The notes under the pieces: model-generated
The model's input: the letters and a program-made list of their open reading frames with translations, nothing else
Databases searched by the model: none
What the model was told of the DNA's origin: nothing
In this document: piece by piece, positions 17,563 through 24,866 of the stretch
Layout: every line of letters begins with the position of its first letter
How positions within the stretch are numbered: the first letter of the stretch is position 1
Assembly (NCBI RefSeq): GCF_003182155.1
Contig: NZ_QGTG01000007.1
Location: 248,001 to 312,000, forward strand
Direction of reading: 5' to 3'
Source: Chitinophaga sp. S165
Lineage (GTDB): Bacteria; Bacteroidota; Bacteroidia; Chitinophagales; Chitinophagaceae
DNA length: 64,000 nucleotides
Program-made: the position numbers and the translations under genes

Positions 17563-18318
17563 ATGAAAATCGTAGTAATTGGCGGCACAGGTCTCATTGG
17601 CTCCAAAACAGTGAACAGGCTTCGGGAACTTGGTCACGAAGTAATTGCAGCGTCTCCTAACACTGGTGTGAACACTATTACCGGAGAAGGTCTTGCAGAA
17701 GCGCTTGAGGGAACAAGCGTTGTAATTGACCTCGCAAACTCTCCTTCTTTCGAAGAAAAAGCAGTTATGGAGTTCTTCCAGACTTCCGGCAAGAACCTGC
17801 TGGGGGCAGAGATCAAAGCCGGTGTTAAACATCACATTGCTTTGTCTGTAGTTGGTACGGACAGACTGCCGGATAGTGCTTACTTCCGTGCGAAACTGGT
17901 ACAGGAAAACCTGATCAAAAGTTCTGGAGTGCCATACTCTATTGTACACTCAACGCAGTTCTTTGAGTTTCTGGGAAGTATTGTTGCCTCTAACGCAACG
18001 GGTGAAGCCGTTCATTTGTCGCCGGCATTTGTACAGCCTATCGCATCAGATGACGTAGCAGCAGCAATGACGGAAGTTGCGCTGGGAGCGCCAATCAATG
18101 GCATCGTAGAAATTGCAGGTCCTGAAAAGGTAGGCCTGGCAGAACTGGCTGACCGTTATTTAGACAAAATAGGCGATTCACGTGGTATAGTAGCTGATGA
18201 AAATGCATTGTACTTCGGGGCAAAGCTTAGTGAGAACTCATTGGTTCCTGGCCCTGGTGCGCACATCGGCAAGATCGATTTCGAAACATGGTTTGCTAAT
18301 CAACCTGTTAAAGCATAA
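17563..18318 (+). CDS. NmrA-like NAD(P)-binding oxidoreductase
   Basis: 251 aa. The N-terminal Rossmann motif GGTGLIGSK (residues 7-15) and the atypical short-chain dehydrogenase layout (HHIALSVVGTDRLPDS, then YFRAKLVQENLIKSSGVPYSI, quoted by part) place it with NmrA/NAD(P)H-binding proteins, which lack a strict catalytic Tyr-Lys pair. Roles in the family range from quinone reduction to redox sensing. It is a cytoplasmic protein. It sits directly behind a sigma-54 promoter and paired enhancer sites and is followed at 18594 by a YciI gene on the same strand. Confidence 0.88.
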   Translation: MKIVVIGGTGLIGSKTVNRLRELGHEVIAASPNTGVNTITGEGLAEALEGTSVVIDLANSPSFEEKAVMEFFQTSGKNLLGAEIKAGVKHHIALSVVGTDRLPDSAYFRAKLVQENLIKSSGVPYSIVHSTQFFEFLGSIVASNATGEAVHLSPAFVQPIASDDVAAAMTEVALGAPINGIVEIAGPEKVGLAELADRYLDKIGDSRGIVADENALYFGAKLSENSLVPGPGAHIGKIDFETWFANQPVKA

Positions 18319-18593
18319 CCGATCTTAGTTTTAAACAAACTTTCACGGTTTGTCCTGTGTTGCCTGTAACGAAGATGACGGGTGTCAGCTCGTTGAGGCT
18401 GTTGTATATGGTTTGCGCTTTCCACCCGTTCGCGCATATTGGTACCTAACGCCGGCGCGGTATTCTGCCGCGACATCCGGTCAACAACACAACGACACAT
18501 CAGCGCCTGACAAGCCTGAAGGTTCTATCATAACGTTTCATTATTCTACTACAATCATCATCACATTTATTAACATTAAAAACGGAAAAAGAA

Positions 18594-18950
18594 ATGCAAG
18601 AGTTCTTATTAGTGATCCACAGAGATTTTACCAGTAGCAACCCAACTCCAACTCCTGAACAGATGAAAGAAGCCCTGAAACCTTACCAGGACTGGGTAGC
18701 TGGTATCGCAGCACAGGACAGATTGGTGGCGCCTCCTAAACGTTGGGATGTTGATGGTCGTGTAATCAAACACGATAAAAAGAAAGAGCATGTAACAAGT
18801 GGACCATATGCTGAAGGAAAAGAATCTATCGGTGGTTTGTTCCTGATCAAGGCAAAAGACTACGATGAAGCGGTAGAGATCGCGAAAGGCTGTCCTATCA
18901 TCAAATATGGTGCTATCGTTGAAGTACGTATGGCTATCACCGCAGCCTGA
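18594..18950 (+). CDS. YciI/DGPF family protein
   Basis: 118 aa. It opens MQEFLLVIHRDF and contains VTSGPYAEGKESIGGLFLIKA and VEVRMAI (quoted by parts), the standard YCII/DGPF signature. Family members are small cytoplasmic ferredoxin-like-fold proteins without a settled activity, and they are strongly linked with ECF42 sigma factors. Two relatives occur here: an intact one at 21130 and a broken one at 23081. It lies 275 bp after the NmrA-like gene with no terminator recognised between them, so co-transcription is possible. A terminator follows at 18985. Confidence 0.9.
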   Translation: MQEFLLVIHRDFTSSNPTPTPEQMKEALKPYQDWVAGIAAQDRLVAPPKRWDVDGRVIKHDKKKEHVTSGPYAEGKESIGGLFLIKAKDYDEAVEIAKGCPIIKYGAIVEVRMAITAA

Positions 18951-18984
18951 AAAAGGTATTGAAAAACGGTATTGAAAAATAATA

Positions 18985-19018
18985 AATAAAGCCTTTGCAT
19001 TATTGCAAAGGCTTTATT
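18985..19018 (+). terminator. Hairpin terminator after YciI gene
   Basis: A 15-bp perfect stem (18985-18999 with 19004-19018) and a 4-nt loop; A/T-rich on both sides. It separates the YciI gene from the cytochrome b gene. Confidence 0.75.
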
Positions 19019-19032
19019 AAAACCCTTTGTTT

Positions 19033-19809
19033 ATGATGAGTTTCTCTCAATTTTTTAGTTCTTCAATAGGCAGAAAGCTGATTATGTCTATGACAGGACT
19101 GTTCCTATGCCTCTTCCTTATTGTACACCTGGGCGGTAATCTTACATTGTTTGCCGGAGATGAAGGCTACACATTTAATATTTATGCGCATTTTATGACG
19201 CATTTCCCACCTGTTGAAATTGCGGGTTACATCCTGTATATATCTATCCTGGTGCATGCTTTCTATGCGCTTATGCTGACATTGGCTAACAAGAAGGCGC
19301 GTCCTGTAAAATATGCGGTAGCGTCAAAAGCACCTGTTCGTTGGGCTTCATTGAATATGGGGCTACTGGGCAGCATTATTTTCCTGTTCCTTATCATACA
19401 TATGAGCAATTTCTGGGGCCGGTATAAATTCCTGGAGGGTACTTACAGGGAATACAGGACGGACCTGCAGAATGGCAAAATGACGAATAGTGTTTATCAG
19501 CCTACATCACCCGAATTTGAGTATTCTGTAACGACAGAAAATAATATTGAGATCGTACGTGTAAAGGACCTGTATGAAATAGTGACAACCAGTTTTAGCA
19601 TCTGGTGGTATGTGCTGCTCTATCTGTTTGCTATGGTCGCGGTTTCCTATCATATGTACCATGGCTTTCAAAGCGCATTCCGGACGGTCGGGGTGGTGCA
19701 TAAGAAATATACGCCCATCATACAGGCTACAGGGATCTGGTTCTTTGCAGTTATTATTCCTTTATTGTTTGCATCGATGCCGATCATTTTCTATATAAAA
19801 AGTCTGTAG
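19033..19809 (+). CDS. Succinate dehydrogenase/fumarate reductase cytochrome b subunit, orphan
   Basis: 258 aa from the ATG at 19033 (MMSFSQFFSSSIGRK). The opening SSIGRKLIMSMTGLFLCLFLIVHL and five hydrophobic segments with histidines (LIVHLGGN, HAFYALM, FLIIHMSN, YHMYHGFQ) match the Bacteroidota SdhC-type di-haem membrane anchor. In this phylum the gene normally heads an sdhCAB operon, but here the next gene is on the opposite strand and no flavoprotein or iron-sulfur subunit is present. It is therefore either a second copy or a relocated one. The segment between helices 3 and 4 (about residues 135-185) is unusually hydrophilic, which is normal for this group. Confidence 0.85.
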   Translation: MMSFSQFFSSSIGRKLIMSMTGLFLCLFLIVHLGGNLTLFAGDEGYTFNIYAHFMTHFPPVEIAGYILYISILVHAFYALMLTLANKKARPVKYAVASKAPVRWASLNMGLLGSIIFLFLIIHMSNFWGRYKFLEGTYREYRTDLQNGKMTNSVYQPTSPEFEYSVTTENNIEIVRVKDLYEIVTTSFSIWWYVLLYLFAMVAVSYHMYHGFQSAFRTVGVVHKKYTPIIQATGIWFFAVIIPLLFASMPIIFYIKSL

Positions 19810-19818
19810 TAATAACTT

Positions 19819-21063
19819 TTAATTGCCTTGTCTTTGTTTCAGCTGCTCAATATTCTTTGTCATCATGGTCCTGTCGGCCGCAGTATTGGCCAGCTTTAAG
19901 GCAACTTCATAGTGTTGGAGCGCTTTATCGTCGTTGAGGTCAGTATACAAATTGCCTAATAGCGAGTAGTAAAAATAATTGTCGGTTAACCCCAGTTTCT
20001 CTGCTTCACCGATGGCCTGTTCTTTCCCTCTGACCTTGGCAATTGCGAAGGTGCGGTTTAATGCTGCAATGGGGGAATACTCAAGTATTAACAGCTGGTT
20101 ATACAAATCAAGGATATTATCCCACTTTTCGGCAGTATCCTCTTTATAGGTGTGCCAGTAGGCAATAGCCGCTTCCAGGTGGTACCTGCTTAGTGTATGT
20201 GTAGCTGCTGCCTCACTCAGATAGAACCGGCCTCGTTCGATCAGTTCCTGGTTCCAGCGTGTTTCATCCTGGTCTGCATACAATATCACTTCTCCCGTTT
20301 CATCGAACCTGGCGTCAAAACGCGAAGCGTGGAAACACATGAGGGCCATTAATGCATTTACGGCAGGTTTGTTGGTGTGTGGGTGGCTTAACAGCAGATA
20401 ATTCAGCCGCATGGCTTCCAGGCAAAGATCTTTTCTAAGCAGCCTGTCGGAGGAAGTGGAGTAATAACCTTCGGAAAAGAGCAGGTACAGTGTTTTCAGC
20501 ACTGTTTCCAGCCTCTCGTTTATTTCTGTAAGTGTTGGCTGCTGGATCTTTATTTTGATCTCTTTCAGTTTGTCTTTGGCCCTGCTGATACGCTTATAGA
20601 TGACTTCCTTATTCGTAAGAAAAGCGTCTGCAATTTCCTGGACGCCAAATCCGCAGAGCAGGTTTAATGCAAGCGCTATCTGCGATTCGTTGGCAATTGC
20701 AGGATGACATACAGTGAATATCATTGCCAGCTGACTATCCGAGATGTTTTGCTCGGATAGATCTATTTCCAGTTCTTCTCCCGCCGGTATACTGTGTTGA
20801 AGGTTGATCATGATCTTGTCCTGAAAAATTGAGTTCCTTTTCAGCCAGTTCTTGGTTTTGTTTTTGGCGACAATGTACAGCCATGCAGTAGGATTTTCAG
20901 GTATTCCTTTTACGCTCCATAATTCTGTGGCGTCAAGAAAAGTATCGCTGACAATATCTTCTGCGACTTCAATATGGTCAATGCCAAACAGGTAACATAG
21001 TACTGAAACTATTTTCTGGTACTCCGTTCTGAATAAGTGGGGTAATAGCTCTCTCTCTTCCAT
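19819..21063 (-). CDS. ECF sigma factor, ECF42-type (with C-terminal TPR-like extension)
   Basis: 414 aa from the ATG at 21063; a longer in-frame start at 21105 falls upstream inside a hairpin. Region 2 (AEDIVSDTFLDATELWSVKGIPENPTAWLYIVAKN, quoted by position about 32-68) and region 4 (GVQEIADAFLTNKEVIYKRISRAKDKLK, about 150-178) are clear. The last 230 residues are helical, with repeats such as RYHLEAAIAYWH and PIAALNRTFAIAKVRG, the C-terminal domain shared by ECF42 factors. These are established partners of DGPF/YciI proteins and have no anti-sigma factor. Consistent with this, the YciI gene at 21130 is directly upstream on the same strand. Confidence 0.88.
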   Translation of the reverse strand: MEERELLPHLFRTEYQKIVSVLCYLFGIDHIEVAEDIVSDTFLDATELWSVKGIPENPTAWLYIVAKNKTKNWLKRNSIFQDKIMINLQHSIPAGEELEIDLSEQNISDSQLAMIFTVCHPAIANESQIALALNLLCGFGVQEIADAFLTNKEVIYKRISRAKDKLKEIKIKIQQPTLTEINERLETVLKTLYLLFSEGYYSTSSDRLLRKDLCLEAMRLNYLLLSHPHTNKPAVNALMALMCFHASRFDARFDETGEVILYADQDETRWNQELIERGRFYLSEAAATHTLSRYHLEAAIAYWHTYKEDTAEKWDNILDLYNQLLILEYSPIAALNRTFAIAKVRGKEQAIGEAEKLGLTDNYFYYSLLGNLYTDLNDDKALQHYEVALKLANTAADRTMMTKNIEQLKQRQGN

Positions 21064-21071
21064 GACAAAAT

Positions 21072-21110
21072 AAAATGCCTTCTTACTACAAAAATAAGAA
21101 GGCATTTTTA
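21072..21110 (-). terminator. Hairpin between YciI and ECF42 genes
   Basis: A 14-bp perfect stem (21072-21085 with 21095-21108), 9-nt loop. On the minus strand it is followed by a TTTTATTTTG-like tail and ends 8 nt before the sigma-factor ATG. It may terminate or attenuate read-through into the sigma gene. Confidence 0.65.
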
Positions 21111-21129
21111 TTTATAGCTTCCGGTGATA

Positions 21130-21471
21130 TTATTTAACAGCCATACGTATTTCCACACTGCCCCCTAATTCCAGTATAGGCGCGCCTTTAGCAATTTGAA
21201 CGGCTTCTTCATAATCAGATGCCTTTATTACTATAAAGCCACCTATGGACTCTTTGATTTCCGCATAAGGTCCGTCGGTTACACTTTTGTCGTGTTTGAG
21301 GACCTTTCCTGTGGCTTCCCAGGGTTGCAGGGGCCTTGCGAGTTGATCCTGCGCTTCCAGATTACGAAACCACTCCCTCCATCGGCTCAGGTGGGCCTGT
21401 AGCTCCTCTGGTGACGGCTGGGATTCTTTTGTCTTGAAATCTCTGCGGAATAGGAGCAAAAATTCATTCAT
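21130..21471 (-). CDS. YciI/DGPF family protein linked to ECF42
   Basis: 113 aa from the ATG at 21471 (MNEFLLLFRRDF), which aligns with the start of the paralogue at 18594. A longer frame from 21507 adds 12 unmatched residues. The signature VTDGPYAEIKESIGGF and GGSVEIRMAVK is intact. It sits between the AhpD-like gene (stop at 21504) and the ECF42 gene. That gene set is the standard ECF42 neighbourhood, so it is probably part of that regulon. Confidence 0.92.
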   Translation of the reverse strand: MNEFLLLFRRDFKTKESQPSPEELQAHLSRWREWFRNLEAQDQLARPLQPWEATGKVLKHDKSVTDGPYAEIKESIGGFIVIKASDYEEAVQIAKGAPILELGGSVEIRMAVK

Positions 21472-21503
21472 ACGATCTGGGTTTAGTATGCTGTAAAGAT
21501 AAC

Positions 21504-21962
21504 TCAACCAAATTGACCAGCCCTGTATGTACCCACAGCTTCCGGATTATTGAAGGCGATATTGAAGCGGTTCCAGGTATTGATGGTCGTAACAACCAGC
21601 GTCAGGTCTATAAGTTCTTCTTCGGTGAACTGTTCCTTTACACGGCTATAGGTTGTATCGGGTACCTGGCAGGCTGTAACCGCTTCTGCCCATGCAAGCG
21701 CTGCTCTTTCACGATCTGAAAAGAACGGGGTCTCGCGCCATGCATTCAGCGTAAATAAGCGTTGCGCATCCTCTCCGTGTGCGAGGGCATCTTTTGAGTG
21801 CATATCCAGGCAGTAAGCGCAGCCATTGATCTGAGATACACGAAAGAGCACGAGTTCCTGCAGCTTTGGCTCCAGCGTAGATTTCTTAAGATATGCGCCA
21901 ATGCCGAAAAGTGTTTTTAATGCATTCTGTCCTTTCTGCTGATAATTGATCCTTTGTTCCAT
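21504..21962 (-). CDS. Carboxymuconolactone decarboxylase (AhpD-like) family protein
   Basis: 152 aa. The CxxC-x2-H redox motif CAYCLDMH near residue 48 and the following DALAHGE identify the AhpD-like peroxidase branch. In AhpD the cysteine pair transfers electrons to reduce peroxides. ERAALAWAEAVT and INTWNRFNIAF are typical of the family's ECF-linked members. It is the first gene of the operon leading to YciI (21471) and ECF42 (21063). It is cytoplasmic, with no signal peptide. Confidence 0.9.
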   Translation of the reverse strand: MEQRINYQQKGQNALKTLFGIGAYLKKSTLEPKLQELVLFRVSQINGCAYCLDMHSKDALAHGEDAQRLFTLNAWRETPFFSDRERAALAWAEAVTACQVPDTTYSRVKEQFTEEELIDLTLVVTTINTWNRFNIAFNNPEAVGTYRAGQFG

Positions 21963-21992
21963 TTACAAGTTAATTTTTATGTGGTTTAATGA

Positions 21993-22034
21993 CTACCGGT
22001 CTTTGTAATTGCACAAAGTCCCGGTAGGCTTTTT
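21993..22034. terminator. Long imperfect hairpin between bestrophin and AhpD-like genes
   Basis: CTACCGG-TCTTTGT pairs with ACAAAG-TC-CCGGTAG around a 6-nt loop. A GCTTTTT tail exists only on the plus strand. It lies downstream of the bestrophin stop on the minus strand and could end that transcript; orientation of the T-run leaves this uncertain. Confidence 0.5.
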
Positions 22035-22050
22035 AGGTGTTATATAACTG

Positions 22051-23058
22051 TTATACGAGAATATCGTTCTGTGGCTTAATCGGCGGAGGTAATTCTGTTT
22101 CACCCAGCATTTCCCGCAGGTCAATCTCGATCTCCCTCGAGATCTGTGAGATAGGAACGTCATTGGAACCTCCCTCATACGGATTCTCCGTGCCTTCTCC
22201 TACCTGCTCCAATGATGTATACATCCAGGATATGATCACGCTGAAAGGGACTACCAGCCAGATCATGTGGCCTTTCATAAAGCCCGATACAACATTATTC
22301 AGCTTGTCGAACTCCTGCAACATGCCAAAAGGAAGCAGGAAGCAGAATATCCGGACGAAGATGGTATTGATAATAGAATACTGTCGCGGATAAGGTGTAT
22401 CCTTGAGGGCTTCACATTGTCCCTGCTGACTGCTGATGGCGCCCAGCGTTCGTTGCATGTCGATGAACGGAAGCGGCAATATCGCCTGATTGTCATAGAT
22501 CTCTTTGAGCGTCTTACTTTGGAGCGCCAGTATTTGTGAAGCTTTATTCCGGGACTTCAGAATATGGCGCAGTTCATCTGCCGGAAGATACTTCGCCAGT
22601 TCATCCTCAACGGGCGTCTGCCGCTCGGGAATAGTATAGTACTTCTGATACTCGGCATTTTGTTTATTGTCCACCACTTCCCATACGCGTTCTTCCCGCA
22701 TCTGATAGCGCAGGGCCGTCAGCCATGCGAAATGACGGTAAATGAGCAGCCTGGTCTTCTCCTGATCATTGAAATAGTCGCGGCACATAATGGCCCAGGC
22801 CTTACTGTAAGTAGCAATATTTGTCCAGGTGCCATGAGCGTCCCAGGTACGATTGTATGTCTGGGTGTTTTTGAAGCCGACAATAAAAGCTGTGGCAGTA
22901 CCTAAAATTGATACCACTTGCCATGGAACTATTAACCATTTCAGATCAAGGAGATGATAGAGTATGACGGGTAGGGTGCCCAGGATGATCAGTGTGTATA
23001 CCTTCCGTCTTGTCCAGATGAGAAAATCGAAGAATTTGTAAGATTTACCAACGTGCAT
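22051..23058 (-). CDS. Bestrophin-family ion channel
   Basis: 335 aa. The family start (YKFFDFLIWTRRKVYTLIILGTLPVILYHLL, residues about 7-37), the pore segment GTATAFIVGFKNTQTYNRTWDAHGTWTN (about 53-80) and a second membrane block IFCFLLPFGMLQEF to WLVVPFSVIISWMYTSLEQVGE match bacterial bestrophins (UPF0187). These form pentameric chloride or cation channels in the inner membrane. The acidic C-terminus (IEIDLREMLGE) is also typical. It begins 23 bp after a broken YciI gene and downstream of the sigma-54 promoter at 23543, so it may be the functional end product of that transcript. Confidence 0.9.
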   Translation of the reverse strand: MHVGKSYKFFDFLIWTRRKVYTLIILGTLPVILYHLLDLKWLIVPWQVVSILGTATAFIVGFKNTQTYNRTWDAHGTWTNIATYSKAWAIMCRDYFNDQEKTRLLIYRHFAWLTALRYQMREERVWEVVDNKQNAEYQKYYTIPERQTPVEDELAKYLPADELRHILKSRNKASQILALQSKTLKEIYDNQAILPLPFIDMQRTLGAISSQQGQCEALKDTPYPRQYSIINTIFVRIFCFLLPFGMLQEFDKLNNVVSGFMKGHMIWLVVPFSVIISWMYTSLEQVGEGTENPYEGGSNDVPISQISREIEIDLREMLGETELPPPIKPQNDILV

Positions 23059-23080
23059 ATAAAAACTAACTGTTTGAAAA

Positions 23081-23298
23081 CTAAATTGACATACGTGCTT
23101 CTACTGTACCACCAAGCTCCGGTGAAGGAGCCTGATGGGCAATAGCCACAGCATGATCATAATTAACCGCCTTAATGATAATCATGCAACGCATGGATCT
23201 CTTTGGTACACGCCTCCTGTTACTGTCTTATTTTCCCTGCTATAATCCTGATCTTCTGTTCCGTCGTCTTTTCGAAATACCAATAGAAATTCTTTCAC
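23081..23298 (-). pseudogene. Broken YciI/DGPF gene
   Basis: Reading from a GTG at 23298 gives VKEFLLVFRKDDG, the family start, then drifts into a stop. In another frame the C-terminal half is recognisable (MIIIKAVNYDHAVAIA, then PELGGTVEARMSI) up to a TAG at 23081. About 50 residues of the middle, including the DGPF core, are gone. It is thus an internally deleted, frameshifted relative of the genes at 18594 and 21130. It lies between the small ORF at 23321 and the bestrophin gene. Confidence 0.8.
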
Positions 23299-23320
23299 AT
23301 TTGTAATGTTTAGCCTCCGG

Positions 23321-23491
23321 TTATTCTGTTTCCTCCTCGGCAGTATCATCTCGCGTGTCCAGATCGTCTATAAATTCAACTCCCATTGTAAGATTCTCTT
23401 CATGTATCGGCCCCAGTGCAGTTTGCACCTGTGTTGCTTTGGGATAGTTCTGGGTAAAAAAGCTTTGCAGGAAGTGAGAAAACGGTAGCAT
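23321..23491 (-). CDS. Small acidic ORF (56 aa) of unknown function
   Basis: An ATG at 23491 opens 56 codons. It starts MLPFSHFLQSFFTQNYPK and ends in a strongly acidic tail (IDDLDTRDDTAEEETE). It is the first ORF behind the sigma-54 promoter at 23543-23558, with a leader of about 40 nt from the expected start point. I do not recognise it. It may be a real small protein or the remnant of a gene lost along with the broken YciI gene downstream. Confidence 0.4.
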   Translation of the reverse strand: MLPFSHFLQSFFTQNYPKATQVQTALGPIHEENLTMGVEFIDDLDTRDDTAEEETE

Positions 23492-23542
23492 AACTTATAG
23501 TTTTAGATATGAAATTCATGTTCGTGATTCCGTGCTATGAAT

Positions 23543-23558
23543 TACAACCCATGTGCCA
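23543..23558 (-). promoter_or_regulatory. Sigma-54 (-24/-12) promoter, locus C
   Basis: On the minus strand TGGCACATGGGTTGTA matches TGGCAC and TTG, with the -12 GC changed to GT. The GG is at 23557-23556 and the spacing is correct. The -12 change makes it weaker than loci A and B. It points toward the small ORF, broken YciI gene and bestrophin. Confidence 0.55.
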
Positions 23559-23613
23559 TGTAATTAAACGATTGATTATTATACAGTTGTTGTTATTTGC
23601 GCAGGGGAAGGGT

Positions 23614-23657
23614 CACTATATTTCGTAAATAGCGAAGTTTTTTCACGGTATATAGTG
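23614..23657 (-). promoter_or_regulatory. Pair of candidate enhancer (UAS) sites, locus C
   Basis: Read on the minus strand, the proximal site is TACG-AAATAT-AGTG (23627-23614) and the distal one CACT-ATATAC-CGTG (23657-23644). Centres are 23620.5 and 23650.5, again 30 bp apart. The proximal centre is 64 bp from the promoter GG. Confidence 0.6.
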
Positions 23658-23822
23658 TCTATATACCCTGTCTTTACAATAACAACCGGGAACATCGATA
23701 GTTTAGGTAACAAGAAATACAAAGGTGGCAGAAGGTAAGGGACTGGGGGCTCTGGCCAAGCTGCTGAGTGCGTAGCGGTAGGGGAATAAGATGATCTATG
23801 AATTCAGGTAACTATGCGGCTG

Positions 23823-24776
23823 TCAATAATAGGTAATTATCCTGATAGTGGTGGTCGTTGTTGCGTGCAGCGTGTCATATTCGATGCACTTTGTCCAGTT
23901 GCCGTGTGCATCGACCTCATAGCTGAATTCCCATTTTATCAGCCAGGCATCTGTTTTAGGGTCTTTCATTCCCTGGCTGATCCCGCGTCCAAGTGAATCA
24001 TATTGGAAGATGTGTGTATTGCCGGCGTAGCCTTTTCTTATAATGACCATGCTATCGGGCAGATGAAATTTATTAAAGCGTGTATTGGTCCTTGCTAATA
24101 GTTCACCATTTTTTGCGTACTCCGCTTTTTCAATTACGTGCCCGACTTTATCATATTTCCAGGTGGTCTTGCCATCAAATTTTTTGTTGACCAGATTTAC
24201 CTGCAATACCAGAAGGCCTTCTTTATCATAAGTGTTTAAAAATGTTGTAACCCGTCCTGGTATGGTCGCTTTAGTTCTTCCCCCATACTGATCGTATTCC
24301 GATACCCTGTCATGGTGAACGCTACCGTCTCCGTAACGTTCACCTTCATCAATCAGGTTTCCTTTGGTGTCAAAGACGTTATAATTTTCATAGTCAGTAA
24401 TTCCGTTCCCGCTATAAAAGGACATTTCCGTCCACTTGTTATCAGAGTTGTACTTATAGATAGTCCTGTCAGGGCGCGCATCTTCTTCCTGCTTAATATG
24501 CTCTGTCAGATTACCCTTACTATCGTAGTGCATATATTCTCTTGTTTGAAATTCGGGCGTTGTAGTATCAGTAGCAGGACCATTATAGTAAAATTGTATG
24601 ATAGTCTTTACATGGCCTTTGAGCCGATTGGTACTCCAGTTCTTCCGGTATTCATTGTCTATCTCATTTTTGATGAATAATCTTTTGGCCGTTCCAGGTG
24701 CAGTATTTATTTTCTGGGAATAACCGATGCCGGCGCTACAGGCGATTAACAGTAGGGTATAGGTATATTTTAGCAT
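23823..24776 (-). CDS. Exported protein with YD/RHS-like repeats, unknown function
   Basis: 317 aa from the ATG at 24776 (MLKYTYTLLLIACSAGIGYSQ), a clear signal peptide; the frame is open to 24824, but that start adds 16 unlikely residues. The mature part is a series of about 20-residue strands of the type HYDSKGNLTEHI, YKYNSDNKWTEM, FDTKGNLIDEG, YDKEGLLVLQV and FQYDSLGRGISQ. These resemble the Y-D repeats of RHS proteins and bacterial MORN-like text, but without a toxin domain. It is probably a periplasmic or surface beta-rich protein. A terminator for the gene behind it lies at 24812. Confidence 0.75.
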   Translation of the reverse strand: MLKYTYTLLLIACSAGIGYSQKINTAPGTAKRLFIKNEIDNEYRKNWSTNRLKGHVKTIIQFYYNGPATDTTTPEFQTREYMHYDSKGNLTEHIKQEEDARPDRTIYKYNSDNKWTEMSFYSGNGITDYENYNVFDTKGNLIDEGERYGDGSVHHDRVSEYDQYGGRTKATIPGRVTTFLNTYDKEGLLVLQVNLVNKKFDGKTTWKYDKVGHVIEKAEYAKNGELLARTNTRFNKFHLPDSMVIIRKGYAGNTHIFQYDSLGRGISQGMKDPKTDAWLIKWEFSYEVDAHGNWTKCIEYDTLHATTTTTIRIITYY

Positions 24777-24811
24777 TGTAAGCGATCTTATTTGATACAG
24801 GGATATAAGAT

Positions 24812-24848
24812 AAAAAGCCTCCAAATATAGTGATTTGGAGGCTTTTTA
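24812..24848 (-). terminator. Strong bidirectional terminator
   Basis: A 15-bp perfect stem (24812-24826 with 24833-24847), 6-nt loop, with A/T runs on both sides. It ends the TlpA-like gene before the 23823 gene starts. Confidence 0.9.
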
Positions 24849-24866
24849 TGCAGTATCATAATAGAT

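Noticed and set aside
18340..18425. TTTCACG and TGGTTTGCGC upstream of the first YciI gene
   Set aside because: Neither the site pair nor the -24/-12 spacing fits the geometry of loci A to C.
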